From positions 231,960-295,959 of the forward strand of contig NW_025935155.1 of assembly GCF_000764305.2 (NCBI RefSeq): DNA of 64,000 nt, written 5' to 3'. The translations under genes and the position numbers were made by a program. Origin of the DNA: Hyalella azteca. Taxonomy: Eukaryota; Arthropoda; Malacostraca; Amphipoda; Hyalellidae. The notes under the pieces were generated by a model. It did not search any database, was not told the DNA's origin, and worked only from the letters and a program-made list of their open reading frames with translations. Shown piece by piece: positions 1 to 11,559 of this stretch; positions within the stretch are counted from its first letter, which is position 1, and the number at the start of each line of letters is the position of its first letter.

Positions 1-427
1 TTTGCGATCGTGACAGATAGAGATCTCCTTCTTCGATCACGGACTTCAATCAAATCGTGTCCTGAAATTCACCTTTAATTGACTATTAAATGTGGCCAAA
101 TCGGGCGGCAATTTGAGGTGCTTATGTGGCAACGAGAGGTACTTATCTCTCTGAGGCCTCATCTTCTCACCAAATTGAGGGTTAGCTTAGGCTAATGCGC
201 ATAGCGTAGTAGTGCTTCCGCTGCGCTTTAAAGGAGGCATGTGTATTCTTCCGCCACCTGCCTAAACTTCCATGAGCGATGACCATCGTTCACTGGATGA
301 TCTCTGCCTCAGGGTTTGTGCATTGACTTTAAGTTGTTGAGTTCACCCTATCTGGTGGAAGATAATATTTTAGTAGCATTAGGAAAAACATTTACACTAC
401 TCAAGATGAGACCGCAACTACACAGAC
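1..427. other. No gene seen
   Basis: AT-rich sequence with no open frame longer than about 60 codons and no recognisable protein or RNA. It ends at a fragment of the SINE family described at 428-509. Confidence 0.5.
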
Positions 428-509
428 ACCGCAAAAAGCTGTGAATGTTCTGCGATGTTAAGAATTGGCGACAGGCCTACGGCCTACTAAACGCCGAAAC
501 CGCTATTAA
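428..509 (+). repeat. Truncated SINE 3' tail (sense)
   Basis: About 80 bases match the 3' half of the tRNA-derived SINE at 56528-56785 (minus strand there). Both have a block around GCTGTGAATGTT, then GCGATGTTAAGAAT, then a short hairpin around GGCCTACGGCCT, ending near CCGCTATTA. The tRNA-like head with the A and B boxes is missing, so this copy is 5'-truncated, as is common for retrotransposed SINEs. A shorter third copy lies in a drpr intron at 18283-18312. Confidence 0.75.
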
Positions 510-575
510 GATGATAAATCGAAAGTTGCAAAATGATTTTAGTTGCAGTTTCTTCTTGTGTCTCCGGGTTTACTC

Positions 576-2480
576 ATATAGTGTAGAAATGAACATGAAA
601 TTTTAAAGTCAAATCAATGGCAGCTTCTGAGCTCATAACTTTCACCCGTGTTTGATTTAGTTAATGAGTTTATGAAAATTCATGCGTTACAGCCATTTAT
701 TCCATCAATACTTATGGAACATGACAATTTACTTGGTCAAAATCAATATTATGCTTGTAAACGGTCAAATGTCGAAGCATTTTCAAGCGGCGTAAGACAA
801 CGCGAGTGGGAAAATTTTTCGGCATGGAATAAAATCTAGTCCAAATGTTTGTCGCTTGCGAGAAAACCTGAAGCTTGCCATGTTTCAGTTCGGCTATTAT
901 CTCAAACATCGGCTGTTTGCAAACATGGATAATTTCTGATGTCAAAACATTATTTACCCTGAGTGTCCGTCAGTTGATATTTTACTATTCAACATGTATG
1001 TATTCTATTAGGCTATAGAAACTTGCTTGTTAAATCGTGCAGCACAAGACACCTTTTCGATCTGTGTGCTTCTTGTGGCCGTACATCGAGGGAACGTAAC
1101 TCAAAACTTTATGCAATTTTTCTAATACTGATTAAATTTATTTAATTTCATACTTCATCGAAGGCGGACTCTATTTAATTTCATACTTTTCATAATATTG
1201 ACATACGGATGCAATGCATTTGTCAAACGCATCTCAGAAACAGCTGAGCCAGCCAAGTGGTTCAGACAGAGAGAAGAACCACAACCGGTCATGAGCGTCT
1301 GATTTGTGACGAATCAGTCGAATGCTCGAAGCTAAGTAAAGTAGGCAGTTGCGCTCTGGACGTTGTGGTGTGAGGTTATGCTACGTTCTTAGAAGGCTTG
1401 TGTACTCCATTTCCCGTTATCTCACTTCAGAACCTGGATTAATCATCAGTAAGTTTTAAATTTACTTCAAAATTGACAAAAGATTTATTATTAATTGTAT
1501 CTTAGCTTGGATGCTGTATTAAAAACTAATATAGTGTAGAAATGAACATGAAATTTTAAAGTCAAATCAATGGCAGCTTCTGAGCTCATAACTTTCACCC
1601 GTGTTTGATTTAGTTAATGAGTTTATGAAAATTCATGCGTTACAGCCATTTATTCCATCAATACTTATGGAACATGACAATTTACTTGGTCAAAATCAAT
1701 ATTATGCTTGTAAACGGTCAAATGTCGAAGCATTTTCAAGCGGCGTAAGACAATGCGAGTGGGAAAATTTTTCGGCATGGAATAAAATCTAGTCCAAATG
1801 TTTGTCGCTTGCGAGAAAACCTGAAGCTTGCCATGTTTCAGTTCGGCTATTATCTCAAACATCGGCTGTTTGCAAACATGGATAAATTCTGATGTCAAAA
1901 CATTATTTACCCTGAGTGTCCGTCAGTTGATATTTTACTATTCAACATGTATGTATTCTATTAGGCTATAGAAACTTGCTTGTTAAATCGTGCAGCACAA
2001 GACACCTTTTCGATCTGTGTGCTTCTTGTGGCCGTACATCGAGGGAACGTAACTCAAAACTTTATGCAATTTTTCTAATACTGATTAAATTTATTTAATT
2101 TCATACTTCATCGAAGGCGGACTCTATTTAATTTCATACTTTTCATAATATTGACATACGGATGCAATGCATTTGTCAAACGCATCTCAGAAACAGCTGA
2201 GCCAGCCAAGTGGTTCAGACAGAGAGAAGAACCACAACCGGTCATGAGCGTCTGATTTGTGACGAATCAGTCGAATGCTCGAAGCTAAGTAAAGTAGGCA
2301 GTTGCGCTCTGGACGTTGTGGTGTGAGGTTATGCTACGTTCTTAGAAGGCTTGTGTACTCCATTTCCCGTTATCTCACTTCAGAACCTGGATTAATCATC
2401 AGTAAGTTTTAAATTTACTTCAAAATTGACAAAAGATTTATTATTAATTGTATCTTAGCTTGAATGCTGTATTAAAAACT
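576..2480. repeat. 953-bp tandem duplication
   Basis: Bases 576-1528 and 1529-2480 are consecutive copies with a 953-base offset. I saw only about three substitutions by eye (near 801/1754, 926/1879 and 1510/2463), so the duplication is young or an assembly artefact. Each copy has a 63-codon frame (648-839 and 1601-1792) that resembles nothing I know and is probably not coding. Each copy also ends with a strong splice-donor match, CAGTAAGT near 1448 and 2401, after a GC-richer stretch, so a duplicated untranslated exon is possible. Confidence 0.95.
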
Positions 2481-3694
2481 GGCGGATTCTCGATGGCCTA
2501 CAATTATGTGAGTCGTAGGTTTGCCTCGCGTCCCAAATAGAGAATAGATGATTGATCAAGGTTCCTATTGTAAGAATTAATCGCTTTGTGTTCTTTATCT
2601 CATTCAGAATTCTGCGTGGAATTCCCAACCCAAGCGTTTATATGGTTCATGATCGTGGTGATTTTGAAACCTAACCTTTATTCTTGCCTTAGCTTAGCCT
2701 TTAGGCGGTTCTCAGCAAACTTTACTATTTTGCCTTCTAACCAAGTTAACGCACCAGGGAATCCAAAGAATTAGCGATCGTTGGATAATGTGGTTGTTTA
2801 TTGTGCCTTTTGTGGTAGCCTGGTAGGAAATGAACGTTTTGAATCGCAGTCAGTTAATATTTTTGTAATTCTTGTGCTGGGTTACTGGAGTGATCGATTT
2901 ATTCGATGTAGCGATTGCCTTATTCCAGTTATTCGATTACAAGTAAAGCTCAAGAATCAAGATCTAAATGAAGACCCACTTAGAACTGGTAATTGTATTT
3001 TATATAGCCGAGTTTACCCTGTTCGTTGCAATTCTTACTATGATCGAGTACTATTAGTATTAGGGTCTTATGTAGTCACTAGTCGGGTTAGGGGCAATAG
3101 GCTAGTCGGGTTATGAAACCGTAAAAACCTCAACTGCGTTGCGGTACCGGTGAGGCTGTGATACGTGCTTAGACTTGTGATGTGCTGTGCTGGTGTCTGA
3201 ATTTTGCCAAGGTATTTGCAATTCTTATTCGAATTAATATACCAGGGTAATATTACCATTATTAAGTAAACAAATATGAAAATTAAAACATGGAAACGAA
3301 AAATGGTCAAATGATAATGATTCTGATGCTGTCTTTTTGGCTTTTATTCAACGGAATTAAATTACACCCAGACATATTTTGGGTGTACTTCCTTTATAAG
3401 TTAATGAAATTCTAGAGGAAAATGTAATGTAATCAATTAACTATCTACGCATAATTCTTATTTCACGATTTTCACCACTCCATTATTCTCCATACCGTGA
3501 GAAATCAATATTTTCCTTAGGCTGCAGTACACCATACCCACCATAGTAGGTGTGCCAGATTACCAATTACCTAACGAGTGTCGAGTTCTTGCACGCGTAC
3601 GAGTCGTGCTATGCCTTTATATCATATTAACACAAGGAGTATTATTTACTTTGATTATATCATTTCTCGTGGAGGATTTTTCATTGGTATTTTC
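2481..3694. other. No confident gene; short open frames only
   Basis: Contains a 62-codon frame (2586-2774) and a 111-codon frame (2781-3116) on the plus strand. Neither shows a recognisable domain, a signal peptide or flanking splice sites. I treat them as chance frames, though the second is longer than most in this AT-rich stretch. Confidence 0.35.
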
Positions 3695-3774
3695 ATGTGT
3701 ACCAGTGTCACGCTGGTACACATGGTAACCACTCAAACGTACACACACTGTCAGCATGTGTACGTTTGAGTGGT
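3695..3774. repeat. Two adjacent inverted repeats (hairpins)
   Basis: First hairpin: 11-base perfect arms 3695-3705 and 3713-3723 (ATGTGTACCAG against its complement) around a 7-base loop. Second hairpin: 18-base perfect arms 3728-3745 and 3757-3774 around an 11-base loop. Only four bases separate them. The function is unknown; it may be a small foldback element or an RNA hairpin. Confidence 0.85.
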
Positions 3775-4519
3775 CAGCAGATTGACATAGACGCCCCAGG
3801 CATGGAGACGCACATAGCACTTAGTCCTAACCCTGCCTACCTCCATTGAGCCACAAGTCTCCCGCTGACGCCGTTTAGATCTTTATTATTGCGCCCTACT
3901 GATACCGCTGAGTATTAGCTGCGATGCGGGTGCTGACAACTCCATGTTTACTGTATTTTCTGAAAATAGAAGTGAAAAAATTTAAGACTGTAGTGTCTAC
4001 TTGCCAATTATATTCGACATAAGTTGCCATATAGTATGATAGTGTTCTGGAATTAGTAGTCGCGAAAATTCGGTGTATGATATAATCAGTGTACGATATG
4101 GTTCAGTTTCATATCTACTCATTACTGATATCTTGCCTTTAGTTGTTTTAATAGCATTAAATTAGGTTCATGTGAAATCGATGCGTATTGTGTTGTATTG
4201 GATAACTGGCTTATAAAAGTCAATTAGTATATCAGGCTAACAGTTTAATCTTCACGGAATATTGACGTAGGTTTTGATATGCAAGCTCACGTAGTGTACT
4301 AATAGTTGTGTAAGTGTTGGTCAGCATCACCGAGGAGGATATCGCGGACAGTAGCGCAGTGCAACTGTCCTTGCCCAGCTATGGGGGTGCCTTCTCTGCC
4401 TCCTCTTGTGCGACGGCATCCAAACGCCTCCCCTTTTTCGGTCTAGGTCGAGGGTCTTATGCATGTTTGGTGGTCAGGGTGGAATTCATGCAATGATATT
4501 TCATGTATTCAAGATCAAC
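3775..4519. other. No gene seen; GC-richer patch
   Basis: Mostly AT-rich. A GC-richer patch at about 4320-4450 carries a 60-codon frame (4314-4496) with no recognisable domain. It could be an untranslated exon or promoter patch, but nothing decides this. Confidence 0.3.
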
Positions 4520-5874
4520 CCAGCCAGATTACTTAGGCAGTACCTACCAAAATATCAGCTTATTATATATTAAAAATATCGTTGAAGATTATTAGATCCA
4601 ATATATATGCGCTTATTCATATATTACCCCTTTCCGAATCCCGCCTTGAACTGGTTGGTGACAACGAAATTTTTAGGGGAAAATTAAAATTTTGACTGCA
4701 TTTCGTATATTTTACGCTTTTTTTTTATTTAAACATTCATTCATTCATAATAATACAGTGGATACTCCATAATTGAAAGAAAAAAACCCACCAAGGGTGG
4801 CGTGCACGCTGATGTTATTTTTGTTCTCCACATTTTTGTTGAACGTCTTGATCTAAAAAGACATTGAATTTTTGGGAAGAAATTACGCGTTCAGTTTTAT
4901 TTGAAGTATTGTTTTCTGGCTTTAGCTTTAGCTTGTGAAAGTTATTCTATTGGTAAAAGTGTTAGTGACTAATTGTTGGCATGTTTGAAAATTAATTTGA
5001 CAGGAGACTGGCCGTTGTGCGTTGTCTCAACATGCCGTAGTCTCAATGCAATTTTAGACAAGATGATAAAAAGATTACAATATGTTTTTGATAAGAACCT
5101 TAATTTGATAACGTTAACTTATCTATATTTATGAGAAATGCAATTTTTCATCAAATTTCGGTGTGAATGGCATTATTGTTTGGGAATAATATTTCCACCA
5201 GCCAGATTACTTAGGCAGTACCTACCAAAATATCAGCTTATTATATATTAAAAATATCGTTGAAGATTATTAGATCCAATATATATGCGCTTATTCATAT
5301 ATTACCCCTTTCCGAATCCCGCCTTGAACTGGTTGGTGACAACGAAATTTTTAGGGGAAAATTAAAATTTTGACTGCATTTCGTATATTTTACGCTTTTT
5401 TTTTATTTAAACATTCATTCATTCATAATAATACAGTGGATACTCCATAATTGAAAGAAAAAAACCCACCAAGGGTGGCGTGCACGCTGATGTTATTTTT
5501 GTTCTCCACATTTTTGTTGAACGTCTTGATCTAAAAAGACATTGAATTTTTGGGAAGAAATTACGCGTTCAGTTTTATTTGAAGTATTGTTTTCTGGCTT
5601 TAGCTTTAGCTTGTGAAAGTTATTCTATTGTTAAAGTGTTAGTGACTAATTGTTGGCATGTTTGAAAATTAATTTGACAGGAGACTGGCCGTTGTGCGTT
5701 GTCTCAACATGCCGTAGTCTCAATGCAATTTTAGACAAGATGATAAAAAGATTACAATATGTTTTTGATAAGAACCTTAATTTGATAACGTTAACTTATC
5801 TATATTTATGAGAAATGCAATTTTTCATCAAATTTCGGTGTGAATGGCATTATTGTTTGGGAATAATATTTCCA
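4520..5874. repeat. 678-bp tandem duplication
   Basis: Bases 4520-5197 repeat at 5198-5874. I saw one substitution and one single-base deletion between the copies, both near 4953/5631, so they are almost identical. The unit is AT-rich with a poly-T run and no coding frame. It lies about 2 kb from the 953-bp duplication, so either local duplication is active here or haplotypes were joined in assembly. Confidence 0.95.
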
Positions 5875-5928
5875 TGTGCTCTGTTTAAGTTATTTAACCA
5901 TGATATGAGCGGAATCCTGTAGCTGCCA

Positions 5929-6024
5929 CGCACACTGTGTAAATGCTGTGTGCGCACACTGTGTAAATGCTGTGTGCGCACACTGTGTAAATGCTGTGTG
6001 CGCACACTGTGTAAATGCTGTGTG
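5929..6024. repeat. Minisatellite, 4 x 24 bp
   Basis: Four perfect copies of a 24-base unit beginning CGCACACTGTGT, directly after the second copy of the 678-bp duplication. The minus-strand frames across it are products of the repeat, not genes. Confidence 0.95.
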
Positions 6025-9000
6025 CGGCAGCGTTCGTGACTGTCACGTGTGACTGCATACATCCTGGTGCTGACATGAGACACATCACACGCGTGTGTGT
6101 TGTTATATGTATAGGGCGGTGTCGTGTTATAAGCTTACGTATAACTGGCATATGTCATGCGCACACAATGCACGCAATATGACTCACTGGACGGACGTAT
6201 TGATGAGCTAGTATTAGCTTGCTAGACCTATCAAATTGAAATCATATTTGAATATCGCATCAGTTTAACCTTAGAATTGTATTAAAAACAGACTTTTTGA
6301 TAGTGAATAATGTTCAAATGGCACTTGAGTTACTCAATGTAGTTATATGACCCTTAACTGAACGCAATCCGGGAATTAAATGGAAAAAAGTGGTTGTTTT
6401 ATTGTAAATATTTTCCAATTCACATTTTTTTCAGCTCAGTGCAATTTTGTGAAGTATTCATAATATTTAAGCATAGTAAGTAATTTGATTTATCTTTTCT
6501 TTTATCCACTTCATTGTAATTGGGGATAATCCATGAGAAATATATTATAGAAAATAATCCTTCAATAGCTATTGCAGTTAGTGGCTATTTTATTTCAGCT
6601 TTATTCTTGATTTACGATCACGCCAGGCCTTCTGATGTGTTGATATTGTAGATAAATATTGGCCATTCCGAGCTCATTTAGCCTCACAAAATCGCTGACT
6701 CTGCAGATGGTGCTGCAGACTCAGCAACATGCCAGACTTGATATCCCTGAAAGATTTTGATCCAATCCTGACTTGCTACAGTTTGCGGAGACTTGAAGGA
6801 GGGGCAGAGCATGATACTTGACGGCAATTTTGTTCGTAGCAGATTCATATTATTCTTTGCCACATATAATTTGCTATGCTGAGTTTCTCAATGAACTCGA
6901 TGAATATTTTCATTTAATATGATATAGTTCACATACAGCGCTAGTGTGATCCAAAATAGTTCAAGTACAAACAGATGAATTGCAGTATATTGTTCATTGC
7001 TGTATAGCGTTTTATTTGTTGTGAACGAAGATAATTTTAACTGAATACTTTTGCATCTTGACCCGAGTCACATCTATATTTCTGTGGTGTTCTTGTTACT
7101 ATTGTATAGCATTTACCGATACTACAGCACCGATTCAAACGTCATGCCTGCTAAATCCAAATGTCGGATATAGTTAGTATATATGGTTTTGTGTTCTTCT
7201 TACATACGGTACTGAATTTTCACTCATTTAATAATCAGTTGAGCACAAAACATTTCTTGACATGGCAGTGCCCTGCGAGTAAACGTGCCCACTCTTGCAC
7301 TCTGATAGCTAAAGCAGCCTCTGCTATATTTAGTTCCTCTTCTCGGGTGTTTATTTATCTCATTTTGTTTTCTTGTGTACGTTTAAATTAAAATTCGGAA
7401 CGTTGTGTTACTTTTTCTATTGTTCAAGTCTGTTCAAATCAAGTCGTATTATTTGATCTAACGTTCATGTCGCGCAATTGAACCTTCTTGAATGACTATA
7501 CATCTGGTCACTTTACACTTGAACAATGATTTTAAACTCGTAATATCGCGTGCCAACGGCTCGCTATGAAAACGATTTTAATCCTTCTAGTGCAACATTG
7601 CGTTCGCTATTGTATTGCTTGAGCACGCTGCACTATTATCATGGTTTATATAACTCACATACTAGTACTGTGATAATAATAGTATTAGTACTATTATTTG
7701 CATGGTCATAATGAAAAAACACGAAATTTCTGATCGATGTGGTCATTGCTCGGTTGTTATTGTAACAATCATGCTTATCTTATCAGTTGTCTGCACTATC
7801 AACGTCGAATGCTTTCTCGTCATAACATCGTACAAATCATTTCCAAAGATAGCGAAATAACTTCTAGTACCTCCGCTTCTCTTGTACGTCGAGCAGCCCA
7901 ATCTTTGTTCAACCCATCTTTGTCCGTTCGTTGCCGTTGTCCTGCGAATTTCCGGTATAGATGCTTGCTTAATAAATTCATCATTTATGATTTGTATTAT
8001 TATTGTTACTAAAATATCAGTATCATATTCTATTATTGTCAATATTATTTAGCATAATTTATCGGAATAATTAGCTACGCATTGTATCTATTAGCACTCG
8101 CACATATAAATGCAATATCAAGTGGTCTAATCTAATATTGACTGGCACAATACATTTGATGAGTTATAGTTAAAGAACTTTTCATTTTGTTTCAGTTAAG
8201 CATCTTTGTCTGATGAATTTTAAAACTTGATAGAAACGATAATGAAAGGTATAAACCAAATCCGGATCACACAGTTTTCTTTCTGAGAGTGAGACAAACT
8301 CTGCTCGCTCGCTTGCAAGAAAACGGCCCAAGTGTCAACAATTTGTAGTCTAGGTGCATCACGATGCTCGCTCCATCCGTGAAAGCTTATGCTTTTGTAT
8401 AAGTTTGCCCTGCACATGTGCGCACTCGCTGTCTCAAAGGATTGTCTGCAAAAATCATTAGTCCGCGTATCATCAGATTGTGTCTTCGTGATATGCAGCA
8501 TATGCTACTAGTGAATTATGCGTGTTAGGTATCTGGTATCTCGTACGCGAATAGTTATCTTATTGTCTACGACGAAAAAAACTCGATAATGCGGCTTGAG
8601 ATCAAGAGATTGCATCGAAGTTTTTTTTGTACATGGCTACTTCTATTCTAACTTTTCCATGTAACGTAGTTGACAGCTTGTAAATGTTACAGCTCGGGTC
8701 TCTGGGTCTCTCGCAGCATTATTTATTCATGTTTAACTAACGGAAACGTGCGTCAACGAATTCGACCATTTCCGCTCCCTATTTTTTCTAGAACCCTTCA
8801 CACCGCCTCACTTATGTCCCTTTAAGTGTCAATGTATATTTCTTTTATTTACGGTGCAGAATCTTGCTCATTATCAGCTCGTGACTCCTAAGAACATTTG
8901 AAATTTAGTGCGTTTTCCTGCAGCTTTATCGGCCGTCGTCGGGAGCCGAGAGCTCGCGTCCGGTTGACATTTGGGCACCATGTACGGGTACAATTCTGCC

Positions 9001-9785
9001 TCCTGTACGGTGGTGTAATTTCCGCGAAATATATTAGAAACTTATCGTGCAAAATCTGCAATTTGAAAGCAATTGGAACCATATTGCGCGCTGTTGTTCG
9101 ATTCAATGTCGTAGTGTTATGTAGTAATAATTATATTTTTATTTCATTAGAGGTTATCTCATGTATCTGATACACATTGGCATGAATTTCCCTCTCTATA
9201 TAGCGCAATATAGTCTCACACGGTCTCTTCATCAAACTTGGGATTTAAGGAGCTACTGCAAGCTGACCACTGAACTGGTGACCAGTACTGCAGTAATGGC
9301 ATATTCGTGCTCACTGAAGGACTAGAGCGCAGGAAGCCAACAGTTAACTAAGGGCGTCACGCTCGTATATCTCCCACCTAATATTCGGCATCGTGCCAAT
9401 TGCAGTGTGTCTTGTTCTCAGTATGCATTACTGACCAGTATATTGTACCATTATCGCAACATCTACGATGACAGCTCCGTATTTCCTTGGATGATAGTGA
9501 ATAAATTCTGTAGAGTTTCTTTGTCTTTTCCTCGCAAGTTCAGCTTAGTCATCTACTACTGTGTTGCCACTTGATCGAGTGTCGCGATTTGCTGTCCATG
9601 CCGCCGTTCCCACCAATGATAAGCTTGCCTGATCCTCGATCACATATTGTTGCTCGATACAACAATTGAGATCACAAGACCAACCCAGCAGCTGAGTGCC
9701 ACGTAAACTCGTTTAGCTCTCGGCTGCTGAAGCCCAAGTTTGTTAATATGGCAACAAGTGGCGAGATTTGGCACATCGGCCACAG

Positions 9786-9793
9786 TGACGTCA
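9786..9793. promoter_or_regulatory. CRE palindrome TGACGTCA
   Basis: Perfect 8-base CREB/ATF consensus. A second lies 571 bases downstream at 10357. In AT-rich DNA about one such site per window is expected by chance, so function is only a possibility. Confidence 0.35.
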
Positions 9794-10356
9794 TCACAGT
9801 GTTTGCGGTGGCCTGTTTCCAAGAATTTTACTGGATGTGGTGTGCGTTTCAGATGAGTCGTTAGCATTGTTCTTTAAATAATAGTTATTTATGTCCAAGG
9901 TTACTTTGAAGTTTTCGCTATTCATCTTGATATCCGCAATCAGTATTCCCGCGAATTGGTCCGTAACCTTAGTGTCGGCTCTCTTCATTTCCCACGAAGT
10001 TTTAATGCTCAGCGATTCGTCTTATTTATCAAATATCGAAAGTAAATTTTAATAATTAGATTAGGAATGAATCATGATTTGAAAAATCACGAGGATTTTT
10101 ATAATCGGTCCTAAATGTTATACGTTATTATTACGGTCTAATTTTACCTCGTTGAACGTAGGTACCTACTGCTCCCTTCGCAGTCAAAATATATATTTGT
10201 ATAGGTTGATGTCGGAAAATGTTTTGTTTCCAACTATTGATTTTGTTAAATGTATTTGAAGTAACGCATATCTAAATTACATGCTAAAAACGGCAAGCAT
10301 GACGCAGCCTCTTGCGGCTACCGTTACCTTGACTGTACAACGTTTCTCCTGACGTC

Positions 10357-10364
10357 TGACGTCA
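10357..10364. promoter_or_regulatory. CRE palindrome TGACGTCA next to a near-copy
   Basis: Perfect CRE, directly preceded by a seven-of-eight match (TGACGTCT, 10350-10357), about 1.2 kb before the drpr start codon. The tight pair is more suggestive than a lone site. Confidence 0.4.
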
Positions 10365-10511
10365 TATGCAACGTGCAGTGATTTCTAGAGTGCGTCACGC
10401 GATAGGAAAGTAGGATCCGTCGCACGCATGATGAAAGTTAGGCGCAGCTAATTATGCAGCACTTGTGTCTTGTGCTACCTGTGTAGGTATTGCTAGTAAT
10501 CTATATGAAAT

Positions 10512-10763
10512 GAAAAACTAGTGTTATCTGTACTGAGAGGACATTACTAGTGATGTAGAACCAGTGCTATCTGTGCTGAGAGAATATTGCTAGTAACGTA
10601 GAACTAGTGTTATCTGTGCTGAGAGAATATTGCTAGTAACGTAGAACTAGTGTTATCTGTGCTGAGAGAATATTGCTAGAATTGTAGAACTAGTGTTATC
10701 TGTGCTGAAAGAATATTGCTAGTAGTGTAGAACTAGTGTTATCTGTGCTGAGAGAATATTGCT
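10512..10763. repeat. Minisatellite, about six copies of 43 bp
   Basis: About 5.9 copies of a 43-base unit containing AACTAGTGTTATCTGTGCTG. The two left copies are diverged and the inner copies nearly identical, the usual pattern of unequal exchange. It lies about 800 bases before the drpr coding start. Confidence 0.92.
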
Positions 10764-11501
10764 TCCATGTTCACGCAAAACACGTACACGCTATTACAGT
10801 TATCTTTAATTCTGTTTAAACCTTTGATGGCGGCTGCGTACTGATTAATCCAATCGTCTAAAAATTTAATGTCGCAACACAGGGCCCAAAAGATGCAGAG
10901 TCCCCTGTTTTTAACCTAAGAATTGCTCAGCATTCAAATGGACCCCACAACCCATTCCTGTTCATTATACAACAGTGTTCTTGATTGTACGGAAAGAGGA
11001 TAAATCATTTCGAATCTGGTGTCTGCCCATAAATCTAATATCTTAGTACGTTGAATCGATGTGAATACCTGCGCTGTATTTCCGTGATATTTTTCTAGAC
11101 CTGACGTTTATTGCAATTTTCTCGCGCATTTATACATGCTTTTTGTTCGCTGCAGCAGCTCCAGAAAGCACAAGCACAACCACAGTCGTACCGCGCAGCG
11201 TTAGCAATAGAGGCATCAGAATTCCTAGAGCTTCAAGTCAGTTATGCAGCCCTGTTATTGCCTCAATGAGTTTGCCCCCCAGCATTGCTCAGAGTATATT
11301 AAGTTAAGGAAGACATTTGAACGAGAACAAGAACTTCTAGTAATAACTTTTGGAAGTATATACGCTGCATTGTCATGCATTCTTTTGGTACTGCACACAT
11401 TCTACCTTAGAAATTTCTTGAACGTTCCACCTAATTAAGTTTCAAATGTACTATACGTAGCTCTAATAATTTTCTTGCTTTCATATTACGTTTTTTTTCA
11501 G
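10764..11501. other. Upstream flank of drpr coding exon 1
   Basis: No coding frame of note. It ends in a strong 3' splice site: a T-rich tract then CAG at 11499-11501. So the first coding exon of drpr has an untranslated part starting at 11502, and at least one untranslated exon should lie further upstream. I could not place that exon. Confidence 0.55.
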
Positions 11502-11514
11502 CTGGGACTGTGTG

Positions 11515-11547
11515 ATGAAGATTGCGGGCGCTGGGCCGAGCCTCTGA
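11515..11547 (+). CDS. 10-codon upstream ORF before drpr
   Basis: A short frame from ATG 11515 to TGA 11545-11547, ending 12 bases before the drpr start codon and in the same frame. Such a uORF can lower initiation at the main start. Its TGA is also the in-frame stop that makes ATG 11560 the first possible start of the main frame in this exon. Confidence 0.35.
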   Translation: MKIAGAGPSL

Positions 11548-11559
11548 CGCCGTAGAACC

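Larger units (their letters stand above)
6025..10511. other. No confident gene; probable regulatory or 5' intronic DNA
   Basis: About 4.5 kb with only short frames in all six readings (longest about 99 codons at 7743-8042 minus and 91 codons at 7737-8012 plus, overlapping on opposite strands). None resembles a known protein. The plus strand is T-rich like the drpr introns downstream, so it may lie inside a long 5' intron of drpr; this is inference. Two perfect CRE palindromes are listed separately. Confidence 0.4.

Noticed and set aside
648..1898. Paired 63- and 77-codon frames repeated in both 953-bp units
   Set aside because: They overlap on opposite strands, have no recognisable domain and simply repeat because the DNA is duplicated.
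2781..3116. 111-codon plus-strand frame
   Set aside because: No family resemblance, no signal or membrane pattern, and no splice context; not strong enough to call a gene.
5850..6151. Minus-strand frames with repeated His-Ser-Ile-Tyr-Thr-Val-Cys
   Set aside because: Direct translation of the 24-bp minisatellite.
7737..8042. Opposed 91- and 99-codon frames
   Set aside because: Antiparallel overlapping frames in AT-rich DNA with no recognisable protein.
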